Positions 25,553-34,687 are shown, numbered from the stretch's first letter. The stretch: DNA of 64,000 nt from Brevibacillus porteri (GCF_003013475.1 NZ_PXZO01000002.1:186001-250000), one strand, 5' to 3'. Program-made: numbers and translations. Notes: generated by a model not told the origin, from the letters alone.

Positions 25553-26340
25553 TACTTTTTCACCACCGATCCGAATGTTTCGTGAAGCTCTATCAACCAC
25601 TGTGGAATTTCTACATACATGCTCTTCAAGAGCGCGACGTCAAAACCGCGGAAGAAGCCACTGAATACAAACAAAAGAATGACTGCAATAAACATGGATT
25701 TCGTAATTTTGTTCCAACCACTGTCATCCAAGCCTTTCCCGATCAATATACCCAAGACGATTCCAGGCACCGCATTGCCCATGACCAAATGCGACAAACC
25801 GCCCAAGACCGTTCCCCAAATCCCCGTCCGTTTGCCTGCATCCATCGCCGCCATCCAGAACACAATCGGCATGATCGGGTTGATCAACCAGTTCGCAGCA
25901 GGAACCAGTACCTTCGTCGCTACAAGCTGCATCGATTCGGGAATCACTGTTGCTGTAGAATTCAAAAGTGTGACCACAACGACACCGACTGCTGCTCCGG
26001 CAATCGCCATTTGCTTTGGATTGTGCAACGTCTCTGCCACATTCTTGTTACGCCAGAGCAGCACAGCCGCTGCCCAGTTCGGGATGACGCGATGATCCAC
26101 ATCTTGCGTCAAAGCACCGGCACCGACAACAGACGCCCATGAGTTGAACAAAAAGCCAAGTCCAAATGAAAAGTGGGAAATGGGATCGCCCGCACATGCG
26201 TTCAGCTCTCCAAAAGTCCGGAATGCTCCCATCCCTTGGACATTGGGTGCATGGAACATCCTCGCCGCCCCTGCACCAACACCGAAGCCGACCAATGCCC
26301 CGATGACGATCGACTTCAACACAATCATCAAAGTAACCAT
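25552..26340 (-). CDS. DUF4311 family membrane protein
   Basis: 262 residues with several membrane helices (IVLKSIVIGALVGFGVGAGA, AIAGAAVGVVVVTLLNSTAT, GNAVPGIVLGILIGKGLDD) and conserved-looking loops FGELNACAGDPISHFSFGLG and GALTQDVDHRVIPNWAAAVL. It fits DUF4311 (EF_0833/AHA_3914 type). It is likely the partner of the DUF4310 protein in a membrane complex, analogous to the IIC/IID pair of mannose-type PTS permeases, although I see no sequence match to those. ATG at 26340 follows GGGGGTAGG. Confidence 0.75.
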   Translation of the reverse strand: MVTLMIVLKSIVIGALVGFGVGAGAARMFHAPNVQGMGAFRTFGELNACAGDPISHFSFGLGFLFNSWASVVGAGALTQDVDHRVIPNWAAAVLLWRNKNVAETLHNPKQMAIAGAAVGVVVVTLLNSTATVIPESMQLVATKVLVPAANWLINPIMPIVFWMAAMDAGKRTGIWGTVLGGLSHLVMGNAVPGIVLGILIGKGLDDSGWNKITKSMFIAVILLFVFSGFFRGFDVALLKSMYVEIPQWLIELHETFGSVVKK

Positions 26341-26361
26341 GAACCTACCCCCTGTCTGCTT

Positions 26362-26700
26362 CTATCGCTGACGAACCAACTGCCCCACACCCGCAGTCTG
26401 CTCGGTCTGCTGCTGAAATGTTATGTTTTCTACCTGGACCAGCCCCAACCTCACTTGAATATCTACAGTAATGTCATACCGCGTCCGTTTGCGTGGGAAG
26501 AACAATCCAAAAAATCGCTCATGCTTCACTGTCTCTGTCGCAGACACAATGGAAACGCCTACAGGTTCGATTCGCACGACCAAATCACTCGTTTGTCTCG
26601 CCACTACATGCTTGATTTGGGAGAAAATCTTGTTGAAGGCTCCCTCCTTCGTATCGCCACTGCCGGATAATCGCAAGGTCTGCGTCGTCTCCGTGTACAT
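26362..26700 (-). CDS. DUF4312 family protein
   Basis: 112 residues, soluble, MYTETTQTLRLSGSGDTKEG opening, then FFGLFFPRKRTRYDITVDIQ and VRLGLVQVENITFQQQ. It matches the small DUF4312 family (EF_0831/AHA_3912 type) that always travels with DUF4310/4311. It probably sits on the cytoplasmic side of that complex. GGGAGGGAAG precedes the ATG at 26700. The preceding SFCGS gene ends 3 bases before. Its biochemical role is unknown. Confidence 0.72.
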   Translation of the reverse strand: MYTETTQTLRLSGSGDTKEGAFNKIFSQIKHVVARQTSDLVVRIEPVGVSIVSATETVKHERFFGLFFPRKRTRYDITVDIQVRLGLVQVENITFQQQTEQTAGVGQLVRQR

Positions 26701-26703
26701 GGA

Positions 26704-27066
26704 TTACTTCCCTCCCAGCTTGATGTATTCTTCCACCATGCGTCTGCCCAGCTCTTCTATATCCATGAAGCCAAAACCAATCACTTTTTTGCCGCTACGC
26801 AAGGCAGTAATACCAGCATCGACTGAGCGCAAGCCGTACTCGACTGGAAAACCATACTTGGTCTTGGCAGTCAGTGCCCCAGCGCCACCACTTCCGCAAA
26901 AGGAAAGCCCGAGATCTGCACTCTCACTGACCATGACATCTCCTACCTTCATATCAGCGCCAACACCTGGAATGACGATCGCGGTCCCGCCAGCAGCTTC
27001 GATTCCTTTTGCGATGTTCTGTCCTTTTCCGAGACGATCACCAATCACGATTTTTACCTTAGACAT
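26704..27066 (-). CDS. Glycine-rich SFCGS-motif protein
   Basis: 120 residues: KVKIVIGDRLGKGQNIAKGI, then ADLGLSFCGSGGAGALTAKT, KYGFPVEYGLRSVD and GKKVIGFGFMDIEELGRRMV. The SFCGS motif names the family (EF_0830/AHA_3911 type). The early KIVIGDRLGKGQN followed by a strand-helix order recalls an EIIB-like fold, and the single motif Cys could be a phosphate carrier, but that is only a suggestion. I choose the ATG at 27066, 8 bases after AGGAGG. An ATG two codons earlier is too close to the site. Confidence 0.78.
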   Translation of the reverse strand: MSKVKIVIGDRLGKGQNIAKGIEAAGGTAIVIPGVGADMKVGDVMVSESADLGLSFCGSGGAGALTAKTKYGFPVEYGLRSVDAGITALRSGKKVIGFGFMDIEELGRRMVEEYIKLGGK

Positions 27067-27098
27067 ATACATAACCTCCTTTTATTCACAGCGATGTT

Positions 27099-27470
27099 TT
27101 ACGATGGTCCCATCTGCATGGCACGAATGGCTTCAAAATGGACAGCCAACAGAAACGCTTCTGTATCATCTGCCTGCCACGCACTTTTTTCTTCCGAGAG
27201 GACTTTGTGCGAGAGCGTAACCATATCGGGACGAATTTCGGCGAATAACTCCGCTTCAATCACGGGCAGCTTTTCACCGTTTGTCATCCGTCGTACAAAT
27301 GCCATTACATGAGCTCCGATGGCTAGCCAGCGATCTCGCGGTATATGAATCTCCAAGAGGCGAAACTCCTCCTCTATTTTTTGGAGAATCTGTTTTGATT
27401 CAGAAATTTCAGATAAATAATCCGATTTTGTCTCAGCCAGTTCCTTGAGAATGTCATCAATCATTTGCAT
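27099..27470 (-). CDS. Small PRD-domain protein
   Basis: 123 residues consisting of one PTS-regulation-like domain: LEIHIPRDRWLAIGAHVMAF, then VRRMTNGEKLPVIEAELFAE, ending FLLAVHFEAIRAMQMG. The two His (in GAHVMAF and AVHFEAI) sit where PRDs are phosphorylated. It corresponds to the EF_0829/AHA_3910 type. It overlaps the end of the amidohydrolase gene. A free PRD may relay phosphorylation state from HPr to the operon regulator or to the transporter. Confidence 0.72.
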   Translation of the reverse strand: MQMIDDILKELAETKSDYLSEISESKQILQKIEEEFRLLEIHIPRDRWLAIGAHVMAFVRRMTNGEKLPVIEAELFAEIRPDMVTLSHKVLSEEKSAWQADDTEAFLLAVHFEAIRAMQMGPS

Positions 27471-28606
27471 GTCAGTACCTTTCCCGAAGTAATCGCTTGA
27501 TAAGCCACTACTCTTTCCTTTGACTCCAACGTTTCTTGTTCACTGTCCGTCAAAATTGTCGGCTCTTTTTTGATCTGCAAAATGGATACGTCCGCGCATG
27601 CCCCTACTTTCAACGTTCCGATCTCGTTTTCCAGCCCGAGAATTCGTGCTGGACCTAGCGTACTCGCCGCAATCACATCGTCGAGCGAGTAGCCCATAGC
27701 GAGAAACTTCGTAAGTGTGTGCGTCAAGCTGTGCACAGGACCATCGATGTTGCGCTGGTGAACATCCGTGCTAATGACATGTGGCATAATACCATGGGCC
27801 TGCGCATGACGCAGTGTTTGGAAGCTGAAGCTCGCTTCGCCGTGCCCGATGTCGAGTAAGACTCCCCGCTCCAACGCGTCTTGCGCCTCTGGAATCAACT
27901 CGCCTCGTTCGTCGAACATCCCTCCTTTTTTTCCGTGAAACGCATGTGTCACCACGTCCCCTCGGTCTAGCAGAGGCAATATTTCCGTGAGTTTTGGCGG
28001 AGCGTTTCCGATGTGTACCATCATGGGTACGCCCGCTTCCCTCGCCGCTTCCTTGGCTACGAGCAAGGGATGGATCCCGTTTTGCTTGACGACAGAACCG
28101 CTCATGCGGGCTTTTATCCCTCGTAATATCGGTTGTTTTCTTATGAGGGCTGCTGCTTCTCTCGGGGTTAACCGCGACATGTCTGCGAGCTCCCCGCCGC
28201 CTGTGCACAAGCCATCCCCTGAAATGTTCAGAAATGCCAGAACACGAGTAACAGAAGGATACACTGCTTCTTCAAGAAAAGCATCAAACGACCATAGCCC
28301 GACACTGCCAGCATCTACTACGGTTGTCACTCCTTGCTCGACGCCGACCCGATCCGCGACTACGCCCAAACTCGTCTTTGTCGGGAAAACGTGAGCGTGC
28401 AGATCGATTAGACCGGGAGTCACCACGTATCCCCCTGCATCGATCGTCTCCTTGCCTTCCAGATTCATCCCTTGGTCATCGGTTGTCTTCCCTTTCTCAT
28501 ACAACCCAACGATCCGCCCTTCCCGAATGGCAAGATCATAGTGCCCATTCACGTTCTGGGAAGGATCAATAACCCGTCCGTTGCGTATGAGTAGATCCAC
28601 TTTCAC
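27461..28606 (-). CDS. Amidohydrolase/deacetylase (dihydroorotase-like metallohydrolase)
   Basis: 381 residues of the amidohydrolase superfamily (EF_0837/AHA_3915 type). Metal ligands are seen in VTPGLIDLHAHVFPTKTSLG (HxH), a carboxylated-Lys candidate in LRGIKARMSGSVV, VHIGNAPP, HAFHGKKGG and VISTDVHQRNIDGP (the late Asp). It should cleave an amide, for example N-acetyl, formyl or a cyclic amide, before deamination by the DgaE-like enzyme. It starts with GTG at 28606, inside the end of the regulator gene (41-base overlap). Confidence 0.8.
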   Translation of the reverse strand: MKVDLLIRNGRVIDPSQNVNGHYDLAIREGRIVGLYEKGKTTDDQGMNLEGKETIDAGGYVVTPGLIDLHAHVFPTKTSLGVVADRVGVEQGVTTVVDAGSVGLWSFDAFLEEAVYPSVTRVLAFLNISGDGLCTGGGELADMSRLTPREAAALIRKQPILRGIKARMSGSVVKQNGIHPLLVAKEAAREAGVPMMVHIGNAPPKLTEILPLLDRGDVVTHAFHGKKGGMFDERGELIPEAQDALERGVLLDIGHGEASFSFQTLRHAQAHGIMPHVISTDVHQRNIDGPVHSLTHTLTKFLAMGYSLDDVIAASTLGPARILGLENEIGTLKVGACADVSILQIKKEPTILTDSEQETLESKERVVAYQAITSGKVLTCK

Positions 28607-30536
28607 TTTCTACCGTCCCCTTTCCTGAAAAATAGCGCATAATGGCCGTCACTTCACTAGGCGGAACTTGGAGGTTTGCCTCAGCCATCAATTGGTTCAG
28701 CTTTTCACGCCATGCCTTCCATTCTCTCGATTCTGCCTCAGTCGCCGATCCCCACTCCTCCTGATAGGGTGAGCCAAAAGCCAGTCGATTCACCATCAAC
28801 AGCAGGTGCAGCGTCAGTCCGCTTGCCATTTGTTCCGTTACGTACTCCCGAAAAGCAGTCACGATTTTTTGACTGATCTCATACCCTTTGCAGATAACAT
28901 CCTGGGACAATCTCTCCACCACCGGCAAATCTGACGGATTGAGATCAGTAGTCAGTGTTGGGAACCAAGCTTCCTTGCGAGCATTCACAGCCTGTTGTCG
29001 ATTTCCTTCCGCCACTTGCAAAGCTTCCAGACAGTTCTGAATCTGGTTGATATCTTGGCGTGTTGGAAGAGGACTGACAATCACAACAGGCACCTCGGCT
29101 TTGATCGGCAGGACACTGATGATGACATCCACGCGACGACTCGCCAAATACTTCTCTACCTCTGTACTGGAACACAGACCTACGACCCGAAGTGAACGCA
29201 ATTCGCTTTCCAGATACGTTTTCAAAAACCGCGAAGTTCCTCTGCCTGTTCCGCAAACGACAAGCGCATCTGCCTTTTTCTGCTCCAGCCAGCGATCATA
29301 ACCTGCCTGGAAATGCAGGACAAAGTAAGCAATGTCTGCATCAAGCCAATAGACCCCCCGATGCCAAAACACTTCTTCGCAAGAGCGTTTGACTGCATCA
29401 AACATGCGTGCGTAGGAACGGCGAATCTCCTCCGTCAGTGGATTTGCAAAAAGAACTCCCTGACGATAACGGTTCAAACTATCATCCAGATGAGCAAAAA
29501 GCAGTCTGACCAGCTCCTGATCCTCGTACAACGGTGCCAACATCCGACTGCTAACCGCTTCTGTCAGCTCCTTGGTTGCCTGGAAAACGTCCAAAACGAT
29601 CCTACCTGCACGCGCTTCTCTTGGCACCTGTTCAGTCCCTAGTAGCGGAAGGCACGCATACGCAATCTCGTGTTCGGGAATATCGACGTTCAATCGCTGG
29701 CAGAAAGCTCGAACCTCGTGTGAAAACAGCTCGTACCCGCTCCAATGCCTCGCTTCTCCCATCTCGGCATCATCCGCAGTGACCAATTGGCCCCTTTGTA
29801 CACGATGGACGACAATGCATAAGCGAATCAGTAAACTAATCAACACTCGGTCTGCCAGCGTCTCCGCAGCAGCATTCATCCATGCTTTGATGCTGTGAAT
29901 GATCTCCCCTAACTCTGTCCGGCTGATCAGCCATTTCTCCAATAACGGACCTGTTCGCGCTTCTTGTCCATACTCTAAAAGCATTCCCTGTACCATCCGA
30001 TACATGTCGATTCCATCCAGCAGATCGTGAATCAAGTTTTCGAGAGCATACCGCTTGTGCCGCTCACTCCCGTCCACACGTACACCGTACCTTTGCTTCG
30101 TGACGAGCTCGAGACGCCAGCCATCGAGCAGCTTTTCTGCGTCCTTGACATCGGCCACGACAGTATTGCGACTGACTCCCATATGGTCGGCCAAATCGTT
30201 CATCCGCTGATACCCTTCTGACAGCAGAAGAATGAACAAAAAATGCTTGACCCGATCCTTTTGCGGCAGAATGAGTGTCTTGCTGTCATCCCTTTGCAAA
30301 TTTTCCTTCAACGCATTTCGATGCTCTTGCTCTTCCGTGATCCACAGCCCTTTATTCGGTTGAGAATGGAGGATGACATTTCGTTCCTTTAGCCATTGCC
30401 TGACGTTATCCAGGTCGTACTTGACGGTGCGTTCGCTTACCTGAAAATCGCGCGCGACGTCCTTAATTTTCAGCGGATAGTAGCTGTCGAGTATCACCTT
30501 CAGTAATGCATGGGAACGTGTGGTTAAGAAGACCAT
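28566..30536 (-). CDS. PTS-responsive transcriptional regulator (HTH-PRD-EIIB)
   Basis: 656 residues of the MtlR/BglG-like activator type. Order: HTH (VARDFQVSERTVKYDLDNVR, about 25-45), second HTH (LADHMGVSRNTVVADVKDAE, about 115-135), PRD region (about 180-400, including VLISLLIRLCIVVHRVQRG), EIIB-like domain with the cysteine loop ALVVCGTGRGTSRFLKTYLE (about 430-520), and a C-terminal PRD-like part (QMASGLTLHLLLMVNRLAFG). It should sense phosphorylation by HPr and EII proteins and control this operon. It is the first gene. ATG at 30536, with AGAAAGGA upstream. It is more likely a DNA-binding activator than an antiterminator. Confidence 0.85.
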   Translation of the reverse strand: MVFLTTRSHALLKVILDSYYPLKIKDVARDFQVSERTVKYDLDNVRQWLKERNVILHSQPNKGLWITEEQEHRNALKENLQRDDSKTLILPQKDRVKHFLFILLLSEGYQRMNDLADHMGVSRNTVVADVKDAEKLLDGWRLELVTKQRYGVRVDGSERHKRYALENLIHDLLDGIDMYRMVQGMLLEYGQEARTGPLLEKWLISRTELGEIIHSIKAWMNAAAETLADRVLISLLIRLCIVVHRVQRGQLVTADDAEMGEARHWSGYELFSHEVRAFCQRLNVDIPEHEIAYACLPLLGTEQVPREARAGRIVLDVFQATKELTEAVSSRMLAPLYEDQELVRLLFAHLDDSLNRYRQGVLFANPLTEEIRRSYARMFDAVKRSCEEVFWHRGVYWLDADIAYFVLHFQAGYDRWLEQKKADALVVCGTGRGTSRFLKTYLESELRSLRVVGLCSSTEVEKYLASRRVDVIISVLPIKAEVPVVIVSPLPTRQDINQIQNCLEALQVAEGNRQQAVNARKEAWFPTLTTDLNPSDLPVVERLSQDVICKGYEISQKIVTAFREYVTEQMASGLTLHLLLMVNRLAFGSPYQEEWGSATEAESREWKAWREKLNQLMAEANLQVPPSEVTAIMRYFSGKGTVESESGSTHTQRTGY

Positions 30537-30672
30537 TCCTTTCTCCTTTCCATAAAAAGCTGTGTCCTTGCTTGAGATTCATTATAGAAAACGCTTTCTC
30601 AGTGGTAAAGAACGATTCCTTTCCCTATCAATCGTGCAATTTTTGCAATTATCAGTTCGATTCGACAGCGCA

Positions 30673-30703
30673 TAAAAAAAGCCCGCAACGAAAGGTTACG
30701 GAC
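30673..30703 (-). terminator. Terminator of the UbiD-family gene
   Basis: In the RNA GUCCGUAAC pairs with GUUGCGGGC (G-U pairs included), followed by seven U. Confidence 0.75.
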
Positions 30704-30726
30704 CTCTACTTTTAAAAAGAGCTCAC

Positions 30727-32556
30727 TTACAGGATTCCACCCAAGCTCGCACCTTTGACAAACAGTCGTTCGATATTTTTCTCAACAGTTGGATCGGGTA
30801 CCAATGGCGGTGCTTGATGGGGCTTGGTACGTGCATCGATAATCAGATTATCACAACCCCAATGCTTGTTCTCGTAGTAGCTGTTCACGCCGTAAATGTC
30901 GTGGGATGGATTACTGCGTGTAAAGGTTGCCCACAGGAAGTTTTGAAGAGACGCGCTCATGAATGTACTGTCGTCACAAAGGATGATCATCGGGCAAGAC
31001 GGGATCGGACCTCTCGCTTGAATCGCGTCACACAGATTCTGTAATTGCTGCTGGGCGCACGCGTAATCGGTAAAAGCAGGACCTTGGATCGACACCACAC
31101 CTGGCATAATCAAGCGGGCATTCTCAAACTCTCGCAAATCCTTCAGCTCATCCGGCACCTCTTTGCACAGTTCTCTTTTTTGATCGCCGTAAGCAGCGAG
31201 GACAACCTTACTGCCGCTGTTTAAGCCTGTTCCCGAATAATCCAACGTATCAATGGTCGTGTTCGTATAAAAATGAACATCGCGATGCAGATCGATTCTC
31301 TCCAAAATATAGGTCATAAAATCAACTTCATCATGCGTCGTCAATGGTCGATTTTCTTCTGCGGTAATGAATAAATACTTGGCCAAGCTCAATTGGCCAG
31401 TTCCTAAAATGCGGTTGGCAATGGTGAGCATCTCCGTCGGCTGTTTGACTTGCTGATACGGCGTATATCGCTCGCTTCCGATGGCAAACAGCAGCGGATG
31501 CACACCGGCAGCATCTACAGCATGAACTTCTTTTACACCTGGGATTTCTTGCTTGATCGCATCGCCCGTTAACTCGTGAATCAGTTGACCGAATGACGTA
31601 TCTTCTTGTGGTGGACGGCCCACAACTGTGAATGGCCAGATTGCATTCGGCTTGGCGTACACTTTCTTTACCTTCATCACAGGGAATGGATGGATCAGAC
31701 TGTAATAGCCCAAATGGTCGCCGAATGGTCCTTCTGGTTTCGTATCTCCCGGATAAATATCTCCCGTGATTACAAAATCCGCATCATTGCTTACGCAGTA
31801 ACCATCGATATAGCTGTAGTGAAAACGACGCCCAGAAAGCAAACCGGCAAAAGTAATTTCGCTCAAGCCTTCTGGCAACGGCATTACAGCCGATAAAGTA
31901 TGGGCAGGCGGACCGCCAACGAAACAACTTACTTTCAGCGGCATCCCCATTTTGGTCGCTTTGGCTTGGTGGACACCAATTCCACGATGGATTTGATAGT
32001 GCAAGCCAATTTCTTTGTTTACCTCATACTCATTACCAGTCAACTGCACACGGTACATACCCAAATTGGAATTCATGATTCCAGGCTTGTCCGGATCTTC
32101 CGAATAGATTTGGGGCAACGTGACAAAAGCTCCACCATCCATCGGCCAGCTTTGGATAAGTGGCAGGTCTGTTATGCTGATTTCCTGTGCGGTTACCGGC
32201 ATGCTAGTCGATTTTTTTGCAGGCAAAGCCTTTAGAGCAGCAAAGCCGTTTTCGATATTTTTAAATGGCTGCTTTAGCGCTTTCATCGGATCATTGCGCA
32301 TAGCGATTATATTTTCAGCGGCTTGCCAGGTGCTTCTGAAAATAAACTTGCTGCGCTCAATTGTGCCAAAAAGATTGGATACCGCACGAAACTTTGAGCC
32401 TTTTACGTTTTCAAACAGTAAGGCTGGCCCGCCAGCTTCGTACATCTTCAAGTGAATCGCGGCCATTTCTAGATAGGGATCTACTTCTTCGCGAATACGG
32501 ACCAAATGTCCGTGCCTTTCCAAGTCAAGAATGCACTCTTCTAAATTCTGATACAT
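30727..32556 (-). CDS. UbiD family decarboxylase
   Basis: 609 residues of the UbiD family of prenylated-FMN-dependent (de)carboxylases. Seen are YEAGGPALLFENVKGSKFRA near the N-terminus, GPPAHTLSAVMPLPEGLSEI, the catalytic/cofactor segment DTKPEGPFGDHLGYYSLIHP with its acidic residues, and TVVGRPPQEDTSFGQ. It is about 120 residues longer than E. coli UbiD, as in the long subfamily common in Bacilli. No ubiX/flavin prenyltransferase gene is adjacent, so the cofactor must come from elsewhere. GGAG precedes the ATG at 32556. The substrate is unknown: phenolic acid and futalosine-type menaquinone steps are family options. Confidence 0.85.
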   Translation of the reverse strand: MYQNLEECILDLERHGHLVRIREEVDPYLEMAAIHLKMYEAGGPALLFENVKGSKFRAVSNLFGTIERSKFIFRSTWQAAENIIAMRNDPMKALKQPFKNIENGFAALKALPAKKSTSMPVTAQEISITDLPLIQSWPMDGGAFVTLPQIYSEDPDKPGIMNSNLGMYRVQLTGNEYEVNKEIGLHYQIHRGIGVHQAKATKMGMPLKVSCFVGGPPAHTLSAVMPLPEGLSEITFAGLLSGRRFHYSYIDGYCVSNDADFVITGDIYPGDTKPEGPFGDHLGYYSLIHPFPVMKVKKVYAKPNAIWPFTVVGRPPQEDTSFGQLIHELTGDAIKQEIPGVKEVHAVDAAGVHPLLFAIGSERYTPYQQVKQPTEMLTIANRILGTGQLSLAKYLFITAEENRPLTTHDEVDFMTYILERIDLHRDVHFYTNTTIDTLDYSGTGLNSGSKVVLAAYGDQKRELCKEVPDELKDLREFENARLIMPGVVSIQGPAFTDYACAQQQLQNLCDAIQARGPIPSCPMIILCDDSTFMSASLQNFLWATFTRSNPSHDIYGVNSYYENKHWGCDNLIIDARTKPHQAPPLVPDPTVEKNIERLFVKGASLGGIL

Positions 32557-32629
32557 ATCTATAGGGCTCCAATCACTAGATTCTAGATTTACCTGTAGAT
32601 CAATACCTTCTCATCATACAGGAAAGATC

Positions 32630-33331
32630 CTACAAATTCACGTTACCCTTCCGCACAATTTCTTGAAGCTCGCTCAGTTCTCTGATTTCGTAGGTTGGCT
32701 GAATGCTCGTCTGATTTTCCTTGCCTAGAGGGTTGAACCAGCATGTATCGATCCCGTAAAGGGCTCCCCCTTGTATATCAGAGGTCAACGAATCTCCCAC
32801 CATCAATACGTTCGCCTTCTCCGTCCATTGCAGTTTGGAGAACGCGTATTCAAAAATTTCCCGATCCGGCTTTTTGTAACCGACCTCTTCGGAAATAATC
32901 AGGTACTCAAAAGAGTTGCAAAGCGGTGAAGCGGCAATTCTTGCCGTTTGCACAGAGGCGAACCCATTCGTAATGATCGCCAAGCGGCAATCCTCCAAAC
33001 TGTTGCACAATTCAACCGCTCCCGGTACCAAATGCACTTCTTTGCCCAAGGATTCGAGATAGGCGCTGCCGAACGCCTCTGCATCGACGTCTAGCTGAAC
33101 AGCTTTGAAAAGTCTTCGAAATCTCTCTACACCCAGCTCTGCTAGAGTGATTCGCCCCTTTTCTAAATCCTCCCACAATCCTTTACTGATCTCTTTGTAA
33201 GTCACTCCATAATCAGAAGATCCCGTAGCGAGTCTAAACTGAGAAAACGTCTTTTGCAAAGCATTTTCTTCTGTCGTTTTGAAGTCGAGAAGTGTATCAT
33301 CTACATCGAATAATATGACTTGATAGCGCAT
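32630..33331 (-). CDS. HAD-family phosphatase, YjjG-like (pyrimidine nucleotidase)
   Basis: 233 residues with all four HAD motifs: VILFDVDDTLLDF (nucleophile Asp), AIITNGFASVQ (motif II Thr), GYKKPDREIFEYA (Lys) and VLMVGDSLTSDIQGG (metal Asp). The NGF-type motif II and the cap sequence fit the YjjG group, which dephosphorylates noncanonical pyrimidine nucleotides. The start is the ATG at 33331, with GGAGG just upstream. The frame also opens four codons earlier, but without a site. Monocistronic. Confidence 0.85.
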   Translation of the reverse strand: MRYQVILFDVDDTLLDFKTTEENALQKTFSQFRLATGSSDYGVTYKEISKGLWEDLEKGRITLAELGVERFRRLFKAVQLDVDAEAFGSAYLESLGKEVHLVPGAVELCNSLEDCRLAIITNGFASVQTARIAASPLCNSFEYLIISEEVGYKKPDREIFEYAFSKLQWTEKANVLMVGDSLTSDIQGGALYGIDTCWFNPLGKENQTSIQPTYEIRELSELQEIVRKGNVNL

Positions 33332-33419
33332 GGTAACCTCCATAAATCTTTACTGATCAAGTATTCGTACGAACTAACACCTTTCTATCATATCAAAAAC
33401 AGAAGGCCAACCTGCATAC

Positions 33420-33449
33420 AAAAAGCCTCGAACTGTATCATTCGAGGCT
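33420..33449 (-). terminator. Terminator of the YmaF-like gene
   Basis: GCCTCGAA (33426-33433) pairs with TTCGAGGC (33442-33449), with T run on the minus strand. Confidence 0.8.
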
Positions 33450-33461
33450 GTGAGAGATTTA

Positions 33462-33830
33462 TTAGAGGAGCGGCTTCTGGATCAACGTGGCGAATTTGAA
33501 CCGATGGACATGTCCGTCGTTAAACGTGGTCCTCCCACTTACGAAATGAACATGTTTTCCATTTTTAACCGGAATTGCGGGTCCAGTTACAATTCGTACG
33601 CGATGGAGATGATTGAAGAAGTCTGTATTGGACCGAATGACATGAACGTGGCTTTTTCCTCTGGGGATTGCTTGACCAGTGACGCCAGCAAAACGGTGAT
33701 TGTGTCGATCTGCTCCTTCTTCTGCAAGCTGCGTGCTACCTAAAAACTCATGAACATGTCTCTGAATTCTTGTTGTACGTTTACTTTTTAACTTCCATTT
33801 TAATCTTTTTTTATTAGCCATTGTTTTCAT
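33462..33830 (-). CDS. YmaF-like His-rich protein
   Basis: 122 residues built from repeats centred on H-x-H: RHVHEFLGSTQLAEEGADRH, NHRFAGVTGQAIP, SHVHVIRSNTDFFNHLHRVR, NGKHVHFVSGRTTFNDGHVH. This is the YmaF family, small proteins of unknown function in Bacillales. The spaced HxH pairs suggest metal binding. The basic head (KKRLKWKLKSKRTTRIQ) is unusual for an enzyme. Either ATG at 33830 or ATG at 33821 could start it. Monocistronic with terminator. Confidence 0.75.
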   Translation of the reverse strand: MKTMANKKRLKWKLKSKRTTRIQRHVHEFLGSTQLAEEGADRHNHRFAGVTGQAIPRGKSHVHVIRSNTDFFNHLHRVRIVTGPAIPVKNGKHVHFVSGRTTFNDGHVHRFKFATLIQKPLL

Positions 33831-33925
33831 TCTTCCATCCCTGGCTTGCTATCACTGTATTCAGTGTGACAAGGAGGCGAACTGGTCAACAGCTTGTTTC
33901 CTACGAAAATCCATACTACCCTAAC

Positions 33926-34570
33926 TTAATTCGCGCTTTTTCCTACATAGCTCCCTGCCATGATGATCGAATTCGTGTATCCACCTCTTACATTTTCGAA
34001 ACCTGAGAGCAAGGTTGGGACCCCAACAAATTCAACCGTATCATCTTCATAGACATCTAATGCACCTAGGTAAACAACTTGGTAGCTATCCTCCTCGTCA
34101 TTGACGACATGCAAGACGGAAATCATCCCGATTTCCGGTATTTCTTCTTCTTCGATGCTCAACACTGTTCCTTTATCTCGAATCATCGAAGCATGATACT
34201 TGGAAATGTTTTTATTGATATGTTTCGGTTGCACATTTTGATCGACTAATTGCTGAGCTTCCTTCACTTTGTCCCCAGTTGCCGGAAACAGATGAGCATG
34301 CTTTGCCAAAAACGCTTTGGATTCCGGTGGAAATTCTTCTCCAGCATCGAAGCCATTCACTTCATGTAAGGCGAGTACAGCCATCGAAAAGTACATAGCT
34401 ACATTATTATTTTCTGATTCCGCAACTGCCTCTGTACCTTCAATCGTGGAAGAAGAGCCTTGTTTGGCTAAATTGGAAAACACGGAAGAAGTACTTGAAT
34501 TCGTTGAACCACATCCTGTAACGAGAATGAATGCGACAAAAATGAATGCATAAGAAAATGAAATTCTCAT
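33926..34570 (-). CDS. Lipoprotein of unknown function
   Basis: 214 residues. The signal peptide ends in the lipobox ILVTGC, followed by a Ser/Thr-rich linker (GSTNSSTSSVF) and an acidic domain with SMAVLALHEVNGFDAGEEFP, SKAFLAKHAHLFPATGD and VLHVVNDEEDSYQVVYLGAL. It should be anchored on the outer face of the membrane. The ATG at 34570, 9 bases after AAAGG, gives a normal signal peptide. I do not recognise the soluble domain. The gene is followed on the other side by YmaF, with no clear operon. Confidence 0.65.
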   Translation of the reverse strand: MRISFSYAFIFVAFILVTGCGSTNSSTSSVFSNLAKQGSSSTIEGTEAVAESENNNVAMYFSMAVLALHEVNGFDAGEEFPPESKAFLAKHAHLFPATGDKVKEAQQLVDQNVQPKHINKNISKYHASMIRDKGTVLSIEEEEIPEIGMISVLHVVNDEEDSYQVVYLGALDVYEDDTVEFVGVPTLLSGFENVRGGYTNSIIMAGSYVGKSAN

Positions 34571-34687
34571 CTCACTCAACCTTTCCTATTATTTCCTTCC
34601 CCTCATTATCTCATGGTATTTCCCTTGCAGGAAGTCCACCCTTTCCTTCCGAATTCTCTCTCTACATGGTAGAAGGAAGGTGAAACA

